A DNA stretch of 64,000 nt from Opisthorchis felineus (taxonomy: Eukaryota > Platyhelminthes > Trematoda > Opisthorchiida > Opisthorchiidae): assembly GCA_004794785.1 (NCBI GenBank), contig SJOL01009574.1, forward strand, positions 848,577 through 912,576, read 5' to 3'. The notes under the pieces are model-generated. The model was not told the origin of the DNA. It made no database searches and saw only the letters and a program-made list of their open reading frames with translations. The translations under genes and the position numbers were made by a program. Numbering within the stretch: the stretch's first letter is position 1; every line of letters begins with the position of its first letter. Positions 1-12,690 of this stretch are shown here, piece after piece.

Positions 1-1249
1 TACCTATCAAAGCTATAGTGAACAAAGTACCTTTAGAACTGTTCTGGTTATGTCCCAATAATCGATATTCTTAATATACACGGTGATGAAAGTTGTCGCG
101 GTCTTGACTGAATTAATTACTATATTAGATGGAGATTCGACTTTGAATTCGGACTTGGTTAAACCTCTTTGTCTTGACCACTACTTCCGAAGGTGAAAAC
201 TCAGAACGGGTGACCGAACAATCACCTGGTCAATAAATAAATCGTTTTTTCTTCATCTGTCAGGCATGTAGCTCACAGGTCGAGTGGTATTCAGCTGTGT
301 GTTATCGATCTGTCTGAGTGTCAAACGTGAGTTCTGATCAGTGATCCCCCATTCCGTTCTTTATGACCGACGTTATCGGAAATTCAACCAACAAAGGCAG
401 TGAGTAAACTTAAACGATATCGATCCAAGACATTCGAGAAGGAGCGACCGCAACAAAACCGAAAAAAAAACTAGAAACCAGACAAACACCGTATCCAAAA
501 AATCACTACTGGAACTAGTTGGTGAGATAAGGCTTCCACGTGCTGCCCTAAACAAGATCTTCAAACGAGTTCACCAAAGCTGCAAAAGCCTATGGGGTTA
601 AAGGCCGGAGTGCAGCCCGTATGGCAATCACAAAAGAGTCCTTGCTTTGTAATGTGCACAAGGATTTGTCAAGTTCTTTAGATGAATAGTTGTCGTTATT
701 CAGATCTGAAAAATGAAACCCCACGAAGAACATTGAATGGAACGAAAGAAAGCTCGATTTGGGTCGAAGGTCGTATTATCTCAGGACCCGGACATACTCC
801 TTCCTGCTTCGATTCCATAAAACCTATCTGACTTCATGATTCATGAACTAGACAGTGTGGTGCCACATACAGCCCAACTCACCAGATTGTAGACATTGGT
901 TGTCAAAAAATCCTCAAACAGCTCAAATGCGTGCCCGATTGAAAATATCCATCTGTTGAGGAGACGGGTGTTTGATACTGTTCAAATGTTTCACACAGTG
1001 TATTAACCTATGATAGTGTTTCTTCACGAATGACGGAATTTGAGGCTACAATTGCTAGAGGGATTTACTTCATTTGTATCCATCTGGCTGGCTTCATCAT
1101 CTGTTTGGAATAGGTATGATGGCACTTTGCCCCCCTCCTTGTCACAAATCGCATCACAAATCGATTTGCCGGGGTCCGAACTTACAAATCAGATATTTTT
1201 GCACCATAAAATGGGCTTGTAGATGGGTGAAAAACGCATTCCTTTAGGA
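1..1249. other. No feature recognised
   Basis: AT-rich sequence with only short open frames that lack splice sites or protein-like composition. Confidence 0.5.
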
Positions 1250-1850
1250 ATGAAGTTGGTGTTAACCGAAGACTCAACGGAATCCCTCGTTTATGATATT
1301 CTTCAGGTGAATGTACTGCACAAAGGCCACCTCATGTTTCGGTTGGCACGATAATCGAGATATCGAAGTGTGATGCCTTCATACAAAGCCTTAAAGTTGT
1401 TGAACACTTCGACAGTCTATCATTGGTTACATCCTTCTTGAGGCTTATCAGGTGGGTGTAGTCCACGAGTTTTCATGTCAAAAAGATATACTTGGACATT
1501 CCGATTATGGTGCAAACTGAAACACAAGGCAACCTTTGTGGAGCGCACTCAGTTGGAGAATACCACAAGAAAGAGATTCAGCTGGGTCTCATCTTAATTT
1601 GCAAATGAGTTTATTTCGCCAAGGGCGTACAATGTGTGTCCAAGTAAAACACAAGACAGTCGGAAAGTCTGGGACTGCACATGCCTGATGAGCTCCAGGA
1701 TCTGCGAAACCAGTAATGGGATGTTGCATAGTGTTCAGAAACCATACGAGTAGGTATAGTGTGACTTCAAGAGAATACATTTCGATATATCGATTATTGT
1801 GACCACGGAAATATGGGGCGAGTTTTGTACAATACATTCAATTAGAACAT
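1250..1850. repeat. DR1 dispersed repeat, inverted pair, diverged
   Basis: A forward copy (CTCGTTTATGATATTCTTCA, then CTTATCAGGTGGGTGTAGTC) is followed by an inverted copy (ACCACAAGAAAGAGATTCAG, then GGACTGCACATGCCTGATGA). DR1 is a module of about 330 bp defined by comparing copies in this window. It has one part around CAACTGAATGTGCTGCAC and another around CGGTTTCGCCCTTCTTGGGG. Confidence 0.7.
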
Positions 1851-2642
1851 GTCTTAAATGAGACACTCAAGCGAATTTAATATGACTAAATGAGTGTTTA
1901 TCGCAACTGCGACAAATTTCTTGTTTATTACCCTCCCATGAAGAAATGCATCTTCAAATCTGTCAAATTTTTCCTCGAAAGAGGGACATTGCACTATGAT
2001 AAGGTCTCTTTCGATATGTAAATTCGGTGTGCCCCATATGTTATGCAGAGGGTGGTCTTTTGTTATGTTGAGTTTGTTCTTGTCCGCGCCAGACTATATT
2101 ACTCTGCGTGGGACGCTGCTCAGGAAAAAGGTGACCCAACAAGAAAATTGTGGTACCAAAGCGACTTGAGCTTAGTCAAGGGCGAAAACAGCAAAAATGC
2201 TGTGAACACTGACTGGTATTCGATAAATCTTCATGTTGTACACACGTGTTGACGCGTGTATCGAGGCTGAAATCCCGAGATGTTGACAGACTTAATTTGC
2301 TCGGTTTGGCCATATGGCCATGAATCTGTTCATCGAGCTTGGCAATTGACTTGCAAATGTTTCGGGAATGAACCAATCGGAGCAGGGGTCATATTATAGG
2401 TATGCGAAATTGTTGAAAGGCTATAAAACCGCAAGCAGGAGGAGAACTGTCTACTCAGCCGTGCAGTGATGCTATCTTCTCGAGTGTTGATGAAACGTTT
2501 GGAATTAGATTTTCAAACTTGGCAAACCGGTCAGACGCCACCTGATCGACAACCAGGTAACGTAGCCGAGGTACCCAATTTTTGTGCCGGATTGTGCGAA
2601 AGGTTAACTGCCTTCTGGTAACGACACCTATCCACCATCAAG

Positions 2643-2727
2643 TCTCTACGTGGCCAAACGTGCAATTGTGCTGAACCTGACCTCACTGTTCCAGACCAAC
2701 CTTAGCAATTCTTACCAGGTTATCACA
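2643..2727 (+). other. Possible upstream exon
   Basis: CCACCATCAAG ends at 2642 and a GTGAGT donor starts at 2728. The frame between reads LYVAKRAIVLNLTSLFQTNL, then SNSYQVIT, with two possible N-glycosylation sites. It leaves phase 0. It looks like secreted-protein sequence but I cannot link it to another exon with certainty. Confidence 0.2.
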
Positions 2728-2929
2728 GTGAGTCTCAAACAGTCCCACTTCGGTAGTTCTTTGAAGAAAGCGTCCTTCGCAGAGAAGTTGGTGAGTGCCA
2801 AAGCAATGTTCACGGCATCATTACTTATAAGCCAGAGCGTAATGTGAGATCCCTCTCCACACAAGACAACAATATGAGGAGCCTTTCTAGCAAAGTACTG
2901 CTTTCGGGCAGTTGTGCTCGATTTCATAA

Positions 2930-3115
2930 AATCGTTCAGCTGTAACACCCTTCCGGTGCCTAGATGCCATGCCACCCGGAGGAAGCACGAGGGCTGGGAT
3001 ACTGCCAGATTGCCCAAGCCTAGACAAGAGAAGTCGAGAAGCAGAGGTCGGGTTCAAACCACGGACCTTCCGGTTAGTAAATTCGCGCTCGAACCACTTG
3101 AGTCATCTCGCCCCC
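2930..3115 (-). mobile_element. tRNA-derived SINE, copy 1
   Basis: Read on the minus strand it has an A box (GGCGAGATGACTCAAGTGG), a B box (GTGGTTTGAACCC), then the shared body TCTCGACTT...CAGTATCCCAGCCCTCGTGC. It ends near GTTACAGCTGAACGATTT. Same family as the copies at 6534, 17262 and 57688. Confidence 0.85.
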
Positions 3116-4919
3116 TCGGTTTCATAAACCTACCTAGATGCTTGAAATGCATTGGAACATCTGTATTCTTATCGATTTTTTAAAGCCAATCAGACTGACG
3201 CATCCCGTTTGTTGATACTATTGAAGTAAAACTATGCCACCAAGTGACCTTCGTAACAGCGAAACCATTTTGTATGTTGATGCTAACGCAAGGAGATTCG
3301 GTCATTTTCAATTGAGATTCTGTCCTGTATGTGAAGCCAATCTATTCTGAAAAGCTGAGGAGATTGTAAGATGCGCATTGCTGGCGTTAACATCAACTTA
3401 ATTTGCAACTGATTATAGTTCAACAGGCGTTTTATTGCCCTCTACTTTCATTCAACTACTTTCACCAGAGGTCTGAATACTAATTCCGGTCAGTAGGAAA
3501 AAAGCTACCCACCTAACAAACGAATTGAGCTGATGAGGAAATTGATTCAGCCAGATGTAATTGGATACCTCAGATGTGATGTAATCCGCCAGGGTACGCG
3601 CCAAATGCTGGTAGCTGAGAGGACAGGTGAGTCATTACGTCTACGTGTCACAGTGTAAAGTCGTGACCAAGGATGGCGTGCGCGAAAGTTCGAAGAAGAC
3701 ACTTGTTCACGCTGTCATGTGAGCTCGACTAATTGTCCTTGGGAGCAAACTACAGACCGGAGTTGTTGTGACGGTTGGGTTGGATGATAAAATTACCAAG
3801 ACTTACCGCGATGTTCAGCGACGAGCGCTCGGACACTATAGCGAGCAGGTGATACACGAGCGAATAAGTGTGAAAACGACCGACCACGTCTTCCGGTTTT
3901 GCCAGATAAGCTGTACCCAGTGAACCCGTAAGGACTGTGGTAATTGCGGTCCCTTGAAAAATAGCTTACTCCGGACTAACAGGCCTGGAAAACGAAAACA
4001 ACCGCACCATGGAACGACCATTGACGTCACCCCCAAGCAGTAATGACCACGTGACTCTGAGAGAATTCCACCATTACCGAATATTCTGTCCCCTAACCGA
4101 GGCACTTCTAATACCTGGCAGTGCGACTCTTTAATTCGATAAAATCATAAGTCCGAACTTGCTCGCGAATCGTAGAACTGTAGTGTACAGACTGTCGAAG
4201 CGTTTATACCCCGTGAAACGTTTCTGGCAATTTATAAGAGGATGTATCCTTTCTCACAAAATCTCACAATACGGGAAGTTTGATTGGTGGGCTGTTGGAG
4301 TCACAAAATCTATTTAAATTCGTAAAGCTGAGGTATTTGATCCCAGCATTCAAGTTATGCGAAGTGATGGCATGGAACAGATACGTACACAAGGTCGAAA
4401 GTAAAGTAGGCGACAGTGTTGTTTCGGTAGGAATGGGATAGTTAACACATTCGGTTCATCCAGTGGGAGAGGCCTTTCTAGAGTTGGATGCCTAGTTGTG
4501 CGGGCGCTGCAAAGCCCAGACGTTTACACGCTCAAAATGGTGTTTGTTGTTACATGGGGTGTCTAGTCCATTATCAAAGAGACTCGTTGTGAGGCGGTTT
4601 TGAGCTTAAAACCATTCTGGAAGCATTTTCCCCCGGTTTGTCATAAAAATCCACCACTTTCGACCGCAACTAGTCAATCAGCCAGTTCATCTATGCAAAA
4701 TCAAACGAAAGTGCGGAAAGGTTTTGGGGGTAATTATATCAACCTCCCTACAACGACCACCTGTGTTTTCTTGTGTGGAATCAACAGCTAAATGGATGAT
4801 GGGCACAGGTTTCCTTCTAAAAGATGAAAGCTGAGTACATTTTCTCGGAATTCATTAATATTTCGTTTATTTTAAATATTGTTCCAACAACCAAATTAAC
4901 ATGAACGAAGAACACACCT
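3116..4919. other. No feature recognised
   Basis: No convincing exon, RNA gene or repeat could be supported. An 89-codon minus frame at 3836-4105 has no family motif. Confidence 0.4.
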
Positions 4920-5005
4920 AGGGATGGACATGAAACGCCGACCTCCAACTTACCGGACGAGTAATCTAATGACTGAGCTACCGAGATCTGTCGCTGTCCG
5001 TCATA
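4920..5005 (-). repeat. tRNA-like sequence
   Basis: On the minus strand ATCTCGGTAGCTCAGTCATT looks like a tRNA D arm, but the B box is degenerate. Probably a decayed tRNA-derived element. Confidence 0.3.
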
Positions 5006-5739
5006 ATCGTACACCTGAACTGCACAGCCGATTCGCCACATCTCCTATATGTAGATCACGTGGCAGTTGATCTGTTCGCCGAGCCAAGCAATCGGCTTTC
5101 GGAAGTTGCGGCACCATCCGGGTAGACATCCTCAGTGCGTGGTTGGTGGGTATTTCCTTCAGGCTCATTTGCGTTTATATACTTTGAAAAGAGCACTCGA
5201 TGTCTTCGAAAGTGACTGGTTGTTAGAAGTTTCGCTTGCACGTTGTTTGGTTGACCTCACTTAGAATCTGATTTACATGTTTGCTGGACTAGCCGGATGT
5301 CTTCATTTCAGTAGTTTTTGCTGTCGCTCCGATTGGCCCGTTCGCCTTTGTGTCCTGCATTTCGGTCCGCCTTCCTGCCATTTGATTGGTCAATTGGATG
5401 CTTTCCATTTTTTTGTATTCTTCATTCTTTGATTTCACTGGCCCGTTCTCACATTATTTTGCGTCGTGGCCTGATTTACTGGGTTCGGGCCGATTCATGT
5501 GGCACCATTTCATCTTGGACAATTTCTTTTTCATTTTTTTTGTGACATCCAGCCTTCTGATTTGTCGGTCATGGACCTGCTTCTGAACTGGCTTTCTGTC
5601 CACTTTTGAGGATTCTTGTACGGTTTCTGTCTTCATGGTCCCAGAATTCTTTCGTCCTAAGAAGTGAACAAATTAAGTCGATCTCATTGTGCGCTGATGA
5701 AGTTATCGGTTTAGTACCATACCCCCATAAATTAACGTT

Positions 5740-6470
5740 CCTTCTTTGTTCTTACTTTGGATAATATATGAAGTTGATTCAAATTGGATTCGTGTTCTTC
5801 TTGAGTTTCATATACGGGAACTAGTGACAGAAAATTGGTACTTGTTTGTTCCCCCGTAATGCTCTTCGCAGTTCTCTCACTTTGGCTTTCTTCATCGTTT
5901 CCACTTTCCCTTTTGATAGTGCTTTCCAAAGTGTGTTCGTAGGCTTGTAGGCTACTTTTATATTGTATCGTCGTAACATCCCTGCATTCATCTTTGAAAC
6001 CTTCTTGCTGTAAAAGAAACCAAGCCTTTTGCGTTCTTGCGTTATTAAGCTTGTTGAGTTGCGTCGTTGCTTCAGGGATCTCCGGATAGAATATCTTGGA
6101 TAAAAGTTTCTCTGAAAGGCTTCGTATGGAAGTCCTTCTACATCCGATTTGCCTTCCATGGTGTTGCACTGTCTAAACAGTGTTCGGATGCAACTTTGTT
6201 TGTGGCAACCCGGCTAGTTACTACGGTAGTTCAGACTTCTGGCCGTGTGAGTAGAGTTCCCGTAGAGCACGGTTTGTTGTTGTCTATTCGGCAGCTTGGT
6301 GATGAGCGCCTCTAATGATTCCAGTTCTTCATCTGTTTCTTCTTGCCTTATCAAAAATGCCGCTTGGTAACTGGCTTGATAGCCATAGTTCACTCCTCCT
6401 GACGATGACTTTGATGTCTTCCACGTAGCGGAACCATATTTTCGCATTCATATCATGAATCACAGCCCGT
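5740..6470 (-). mobile_element. Decayed Penelope-like retroelement fragment
   Basis: On the minus strand, WFRYVEDIKVIV at plus 6401-6445 resembles the catalytic WxRYVDD motif of Penelope-like reverse transcriptases, with one Asp replaced by Glu. Further on, RYNIKVAYKPTNTLWKALSK matches the 'VA.KPTNTL' linker that precedes the GIY-YIG domain. The frame is broken by stops and shifts, and no GIY-YIG domain is recognisable. A SINE copy starts at 6534, just beyond the fragment. Confidence 0.55.
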
Positions 6471-6533
6471 GCGAGCAGTTGCATTGCTTTTGAATCACTG
6501 CACCTTTGCCTAGTGAATTACCAGCTGGTATCT

Positions 6534-6722
6534 GTGTGGCGAGATGGCTCAAGTGGTTGGAGGGCCAGTTTACTAACCGGAAGGTCCGTGGTTCGAACCC
6601 GACCTCTGTCTCTCGACTTTCTCTGTCTAGGCTTGAGCAACCTGCCAGTATCCCAGCCCTCGTGCTTCCTTCTGGTGGCATGGCAGTTGGGCACCGAAAG
6701 GGTGCTACAGATGTGAACGATC
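6534..6722 (+). mobile_element. tRNA-derived SINE, copy 2
   Basis: A box GGCGAGATGGCTCAAGTGG and B box GTGGTTCGAACCC lie at about 6538-6600, followed by the family body and a tail GCTACAGATGTGAACGATCT. This is the best-preserved copy. Its RNA polymerase III boxes are intact. Confidence 0.88.
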
Positions 6723-7597
6723 TGTGAGTAACATTAATGAGCCCCCACAATGCACCAGACGTTGATATAGCCCAGATACCCAAAAGTGCTTTGAAATAAA
6801 TCGTTAGAAACTCGAAAGAGCTTTGATATATCTTGTTAGACCGTTCATGCCACGAGTACTTCGACTCCTTACTTCCGGAACTACTCCACTTACAAAGCAA
6901 AACAAAATTTATCGATGAATATGCTAATGATCGTGGTTTTATCGGGGACCTCAAGTTAAAATATGGTGGATAGCCAACCTGGGTCATCTGGAAAGGCCTT
7001 CTCTATCCATGAAAATGCGGACAGCTGAATGACTTGTTCGGTAGATTTTTCTTCTCTATATACATACACGTTCATACAAGTAAGCTTCTGCTATCATTTT
7101 CTACGGCTATATGAACTAATTGAAACTTAGTAATAAACGCAGTAATTACTGAACCGCGGCATTCTGGTTCCCTTCGCAAACAAACCACATCCTCGCTCTG
7201 CGACAATCTTGCGGCTGCCAGCTGAGGTGTGCGACCTTCTGACAAAGTACACATTAGTCAATGAAAAAAGTAATGTCAGCTTTTGGCTGTGCACACAACG
7301 GCCTTTGTTCTAGGTCTCATTTTATAGAGGTCCTCCATTTAGTTCATCCGATGAACGCTTAAACGGTACTACAACTTAAAACGATTGGAATGTGGAAGGT
7401 AAAAGGTTTGTTGTCCTCCGAGAATATCCGCCTCGTATTCAGACTCGATCATGTTGAATAAATGTAGCTAAATGTGAAGTGTAGTTGGGTTGCTGGATTG
7501 TTCAAGCTGGCTTCCTGTGACTATACTGAATTTACAAATCACACTGTTCTTTGGGGTACAAACACTGTCCAATGTTTCACCAAAAACTCACAAACAG

Positions 7598-7713
7598 TTT
7601 GAAGTAAGCAACATAATCTGGAGGTCATTTGAACCATCCATTCGTTTCAGTTACGGTTTATGGAGTTCGGACTTTCGGGTGTTATTCTACCAAGTTTTGA
7701 AAAATATTCACAG
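7598..7713 (+). other. Possible upstream exon
   Basis: CTCACAAACAG ends at 7597 and ATTCACAG/GTAATG gives a donor at 7714. The frame reads FEVSNIIWRSFEPSIRFSYG, then LWSSDFRVLFYQVLKNIH; phase 0 in, 2 out. It could follow 2643-2727 in phase. The polypyrimidine tract is weak and no family is recognised. Confidence 0.18.
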
Positions 7714-9420
7714 GTAATGTACCCATAAAACAAAAGAATTACGTTTGCCCCAGCACGAACGCAACAGTTAATGGCAGGTTAGCTTCTGTGAGATCATGAA
7801 GGAGAACATTTTTTAGCATGACCATAAAATTAGCATTAAATAAAACTTTAAACTTTGTATATTTATGTTTTCTTTTTTTCAACAAAATACACAGTGTCAA
7901 TGGACGATAAGGCGCCTGGAGCTCAAAAAGACCCAATGCTGTGGCTGTACGGTTAGCGAGTACGTTGGAAATTACAGTTTTACCTTCTAAAATTCCATGC
8001 CGAAAGTGGAATTCTCTCAGACCCAACGATGTCAGACAGTAGGACTGTTCTGACTTCATCGTCTGAGATTTGACATCCCTGATAGTTGACAACACATCGT
8101 ACTCTATGGGCTTCTGGTTGCTGTAAGTTTCCCCGGTCTCATCGACACAGCTAGTCCACGCAAAAATCCCAATCGACTTTTCTGGTTAACAGTCAGAAGT
8201 TTATCGTCACTCGCACCTTTGCTCACATGAGCATCATCCACCTACCGTGAGCATCTCACTAAGTTTATTGAATAGGCCTATCCAATCTAACCAACACCAG
8301 CCCAGCTTACGTGATTCGCCCACCGGCGGGATATGTTCAACATGATTAACTGTGTGTTCATTTGACAGCGTAAGCACCCATCAGAGTGACCACGGTACTT
8401 GGGGTTGCTCATGTTGGGGCTCTTTAGACCACAGTTTGACTTAGAAGACAAAGGAACTCGCGCATTCTGCTGGCCTATTGGCTTAGCAGTTGTCCAATCA
8501 GGTTTAAGCACGTGATTGCATCGCGGCCCACCACAAGTGGAGCCTATAGCTGAGGCTAGTGTCAGCCCAACAACCTGCAACCAAAGGAGGTTGAATATAT
8601 TGGAGTCGAAGAGGCACAGATCAGTCGGTTGAAGATAGGAAGAAGAGTGCCCTCTTTATGAGCTGTACTTTTCCGGTCAACTTATTACAGTTACAGTGGA
8701 ACTGACCAAAGGGCATACTTTAACCCACTAAATGTATGTTGAATATAAGCGAGGCATGTGTTACATTAATGATGAACAGATTTTTGTACAGTTGCCCTTT
8801 GTAGGGGGGGGGCATTTCCAGGCTTTCCGGGTGGAGAGAAACACGCGATTACACAAAAGAAGACAAGAGAGATGCTCAGTGCATAGGTAGATCTGTTCTA
8901 TCAAATAAATATCACCTCCGAACAAAAACCTAGTGATGAATCTTAATGGATAGATGATTACATTTCCAAAGTAAACTACTTGATCGGCAGTAATGCACGT
9001 TTTTTATTGTGATTGTTAAGTGTTCATATGTACAAGTCACGACCTTAGAAACTACTTAGAAATATTACTGAAAAAATGGTTTGAAACCCGGATTTTCCAG
9101 ACAAAAAACTCGCGAAAACAGCCATGATACCATAGAAAACAGGGTGCGAAGGGACTCCCAAAACACCACACCAAAAATGTACTCTGATCTACTGAAATTT
9201 TATTAGCAATTCAATGTAGCAAGTAATAAGTTACAAGAAATGCAATAAGTCTGTTGTGGAAGCTCAGTGGCAATTGACATGGTAACGGGAACAAGGCAAT
9301 CTAACGGAGTCATGGGGAAACGGTCAATAACTAAACAAAAGTTTGCCACACCGGGTATCCCAGAAAATTGAAGACCGAAACGAATTGGCTTCACGAATTA
9401 CACACTCAGTTGTAATCTAA
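7714..9420. other. No feature recognised
   Basis: Short frames on both strands without motifs. A nine-base G run lies near 8806-8814. Confidence 0.4.
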
Positions 9421-9790
9421 TTTGTATACCCAACTGAATCCAAGCTGAGACCCCTATTTGAATGTGTTGTACAAAGGCCACCCCATGTTTCAGTTGCGAT
9501 GATATTCGACACATCACAGTCTGTTCCCCTGAAGGAAACCCTTCGACAGCCCACGAACGGCTCCGCCCCTCCTGGGACAAGTCAGGTGATCGCAGCCCCC
9601 GAATGTCCTTTATAAACGAGTGGTTCAGTTGGGATTTTATTGAACCTTCCGCTCACACCAAATCCCTTTGCAAATGAGTGTATTTCGCTGATTTTGTACA
9701 ATTTGGGTTCGAGTAGACCATAAGGTTGACGGAATCACGAGGGATGTGTCTGCCTCCAGGACGAGCCAAACCGGCGGCAGACCGTCGGCT
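9421..9790. repeat. DR1 dispersed repeat, inverted pair
   Basis: Forward part with CACCCCATGTTTCAGTTG and CTTCGACAGCCCACGAACGG, followed by an inverted part with TTGCAAATGAGTGTATTTCG and CATAAGGTTGACGGAATCAC. Confidence 0.7.
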
Positions 9791-12029
9791 ATAAGTATTG
9801 TTGGCTTCAATTTTAATCTACGTAATTTTGTGGAGCACGGTAACAGCCAGAGGCAAAATCAAGTAATCTCATTGTCTCTGTCGACCCGATAGTCGCTTTT
9901 GGACGGTCCGACGAAGTTGGACTCGGGACAGGCTAGCGCAAACTTATTCGTAGTCGTGATAGTTCAGCAATGCTCCAACGGAGTCAGAAACTGACGATCG
10001 ATAACTGGGCGTCTAGCAATGTCTCATGTCCAATTTAGACTCTTGAAACAGGATTAAACACATCCTGATTTCCCAAACAAACTTGTTTGAATCCACCTTT
10101 AAGGCAGCTGTTCGGACCAATTTCGATACACTGTTGATAAGGCATAGGTGGCGCTTTTAAAACTAGTAAGTTGACGATATTCAGTTGTCAATATGGCTGG
10201 TTTAAGCCATGACCGACGCCTAATACAGTCGGGTCAAAAACGAATGAAAAAATTACCCAGTGCTCACCGCCCACCGTTGAATTAATGCTACCGCACGGCG
10301 AACACGAATTCATTTATGCTACCTGTGGTCAGCCAAATTTCAGAAGAGTTTGGGGGCCGACAATGACTTGGTAACTAGGGCAACGACAGCAAAATTGTCA
10401 CGGGGAACAGATGACGTCTATGAGCGATAGTCGTGTAGTTCTAGAATCAATACGTGACCTCAACTACGAAGTCAACTGTTAGTACTTTCGATTTTGTTAA
10501 CATAAGACTAACTAGGTGTCGCATAAAGCCTGAATTAAGCCCAGATGGAGTTAGATCAATGACGGTTAAGGGAAAACTGAATGAAACGCTCAGATTCAAA
10601 TTAATCGACTTTCTTCGACCTTGAATATGACTTTGGTGCACTTGATTATGAGATTATTCTGTTTAGGTTTGATTATTCTTTACGGACAATAAATGTTGTG
10701 GCTTTTCTTTCAGTAAAGGAAGCGGGATGGACAAGAGGGGAAACACTGTCAAACGTTGATCTGCCAGTCACTCGAGTTTTTGGCTAGGTTCGAAAACTGC
10801 CGGTTAGGAATGGAAATGTGTTCGCACTTTCGGGGTGACTGCGTGGTTCCGCGTCGCCGGACCATCCGAAAACAGGTACCCTCATAGTGGAGGATACATC
10901 GTGGCTGCAACAAGCAGTTTGCATGCTTTATGTAATTACGTAGCCAAATTGAAGCGGTTTGTCTGTGGTCTCCAGGATCTTGTGTAAAACACCCATTAGC
11001 TGTCACATCGTAAGACCAAGGGAAAAATTCCTCTCTTACTAGAGTCATGGTAATAGAAATAGTTGAACTGGTTGCCTTTCGTTGTACAGCTCACTTTTCA
11101 CAACTCAACCACTTTGATTGTTTGTAAACTCCGTCCACATACACTTTATAGAATGATCAAAATGTGTTCTAGAAGTTTGTTTCATGGAGAAGATGCTCCG
11201 GAAGTGAACTATTGACAGTTTCCAGTGTACAGAGACAAGGATGTTTTCCAAAATCCTAGCCGTATGTCCCACTTACCTTGCACAACAAGCTCAGGTAATC
11301 AGCTGTCGAACACAAGAGTTGGTTTGAACTTTGACAGTTGGACGCTGAGCAATCAGTGAACAAGTTTCAGCTAGTCCGTTTAGTGTGTATCGCGGAGGTT
11401 TCAGGTTGGCAAATCAAAGGTTAGATTATCTGGATAAAAACCGATCTCTCTTCGATACCTCCCTGTGGTGAACGATACCTGTGAGAAAATCTTACGTACT
11501 CGCCAGTCGAATTGAAACAAACACAGGCTGTCAAACAATTCAAATGTGTTGTTCTTACGGCAACAACAAGCCTAGCATTTCATCCGAAAACATGGTGCTC
11601 ATTCCTAAAAAAAAACTTTCGTGGAGAAGGTACCAGACTAATCCTCAAAGTTGGGTGCTTCATTGGAGAGTGATTAATATCAGTGACAACGTACGCTTTC
11701 CCCACTTAAAGTAGAAAACTTCTATCCGGATTTCTTGTACATATCTTGCTTATCTTTTATAGCCTTGGAGACAGGCCGTCATCTATATACAGCTTTGCTC
11801 CCGAGATAGACAACCCTTTAACTAAGACTAGGTGAGTTGATCCCCAGGAGTAAACTTTATTCGCAGGGGCTGCTGTATATGCCGTATAATAATCACTAGC
11901 CCGTGTCATATACGAACGAAAATTTTTTGACCGCTGGGTAAACTCGAGTGTGATCCGCAAAACATGACGCTGTGTCAAGAAGGTACATGCCCTGATAACA
12001 ACAAACGACCATGGCACTTCGACAACTAC
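9791..12029. other. No feature recognised
   Basis: No exon, RNA or repeat supported. Open frames are short and have random-like composition. Confidence 0.4.
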
Positions 12030-12690
12030 TTTCATTTGCATATCATTTTGGTTTACACTCAACTGAATCTCCCGTTTACGGCATTCTTCAACTGAATGTG
12101 CTGCACAAAGTCCGCCTCATGTTTCAATATATTTTCATGAAGGAAACTACTCAAAGATTGGTGAAAACTCTTCGATAGTCCACGAAGAATATCATAAACG
12201 AGGGATTCAGCTGAGTCTCCCGTGAAAACCAAATTGATATGTGCTATCTTTGACTGCTGTCCCCGCTCCAGTGCCTAGTGCCGGAAAAAGAGACTCACCG
12301 ACAAGGAACACAACAGCTTTATTGCGAACAAGTGAGTGTGCAAGTGCGAAAGGACAACGGCTTCACGCTATTTTACCGAGGGACACTGTCTGACCTTGAT
12401 CAAAGGCCGTCTCACGCTACATATTGAGGGGGCGCTGTTTGGCCTCTATCCAAGGCTGTCTCAGTAGGTTTCGGGTAATCGGGGTTAATGTTCACGCGTC
12501 TGACCGTCCTGACAATATGCAAATTAGAGTATTTGTCGAAATTTTATTTTTCCAATTCGGGCTCAAGTAGAACATAAGGTTGACGGAAACTCGAGGACTG
12601 CACCTACCTGATGAGCCCCAAGAAGGGCGAAACCGGTCGTGGGCTGTTGAACAGTTTTCAGCAACACTGTGAGTAGTTTCCTTTGTGAAA
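12030..12690. repeat. DR1 repeat interrupted by solo LTR
   Basis: DR1 sequence runs to 12241 and resumes at 12515 after the LTR. The left part contains CAACTGAATGTGCTGCAC and the right part GATGAGCCCCAAGAAGGGCG. The interruption shows the LTR came later. Confidence 0.8.
12242..12514. mobile_element. Solo LTR-like element, copy 1
   Basis: The 273-bp element starts TGCTATC and ends CTGACA, and lies between 5-bp direct repeats ATATG at 12237-12241 and 12515-12519. It interrupts a DR1 repeat whose two halves continue on either side. It shares the internal block CCCGCTCCAGTGCCTAGTGC and the CAACAGCTTTATT motif with the element at 35919. TG...CA ends with a 5-bp duplication are typical of LTRs. 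Confidence 0.8.

Noticed and set aside
6460..6987. 175-codon minus frame
   Set aside because: It runs through the antisense of a tRNA-derived SINE and the end of a retroelement fragment.
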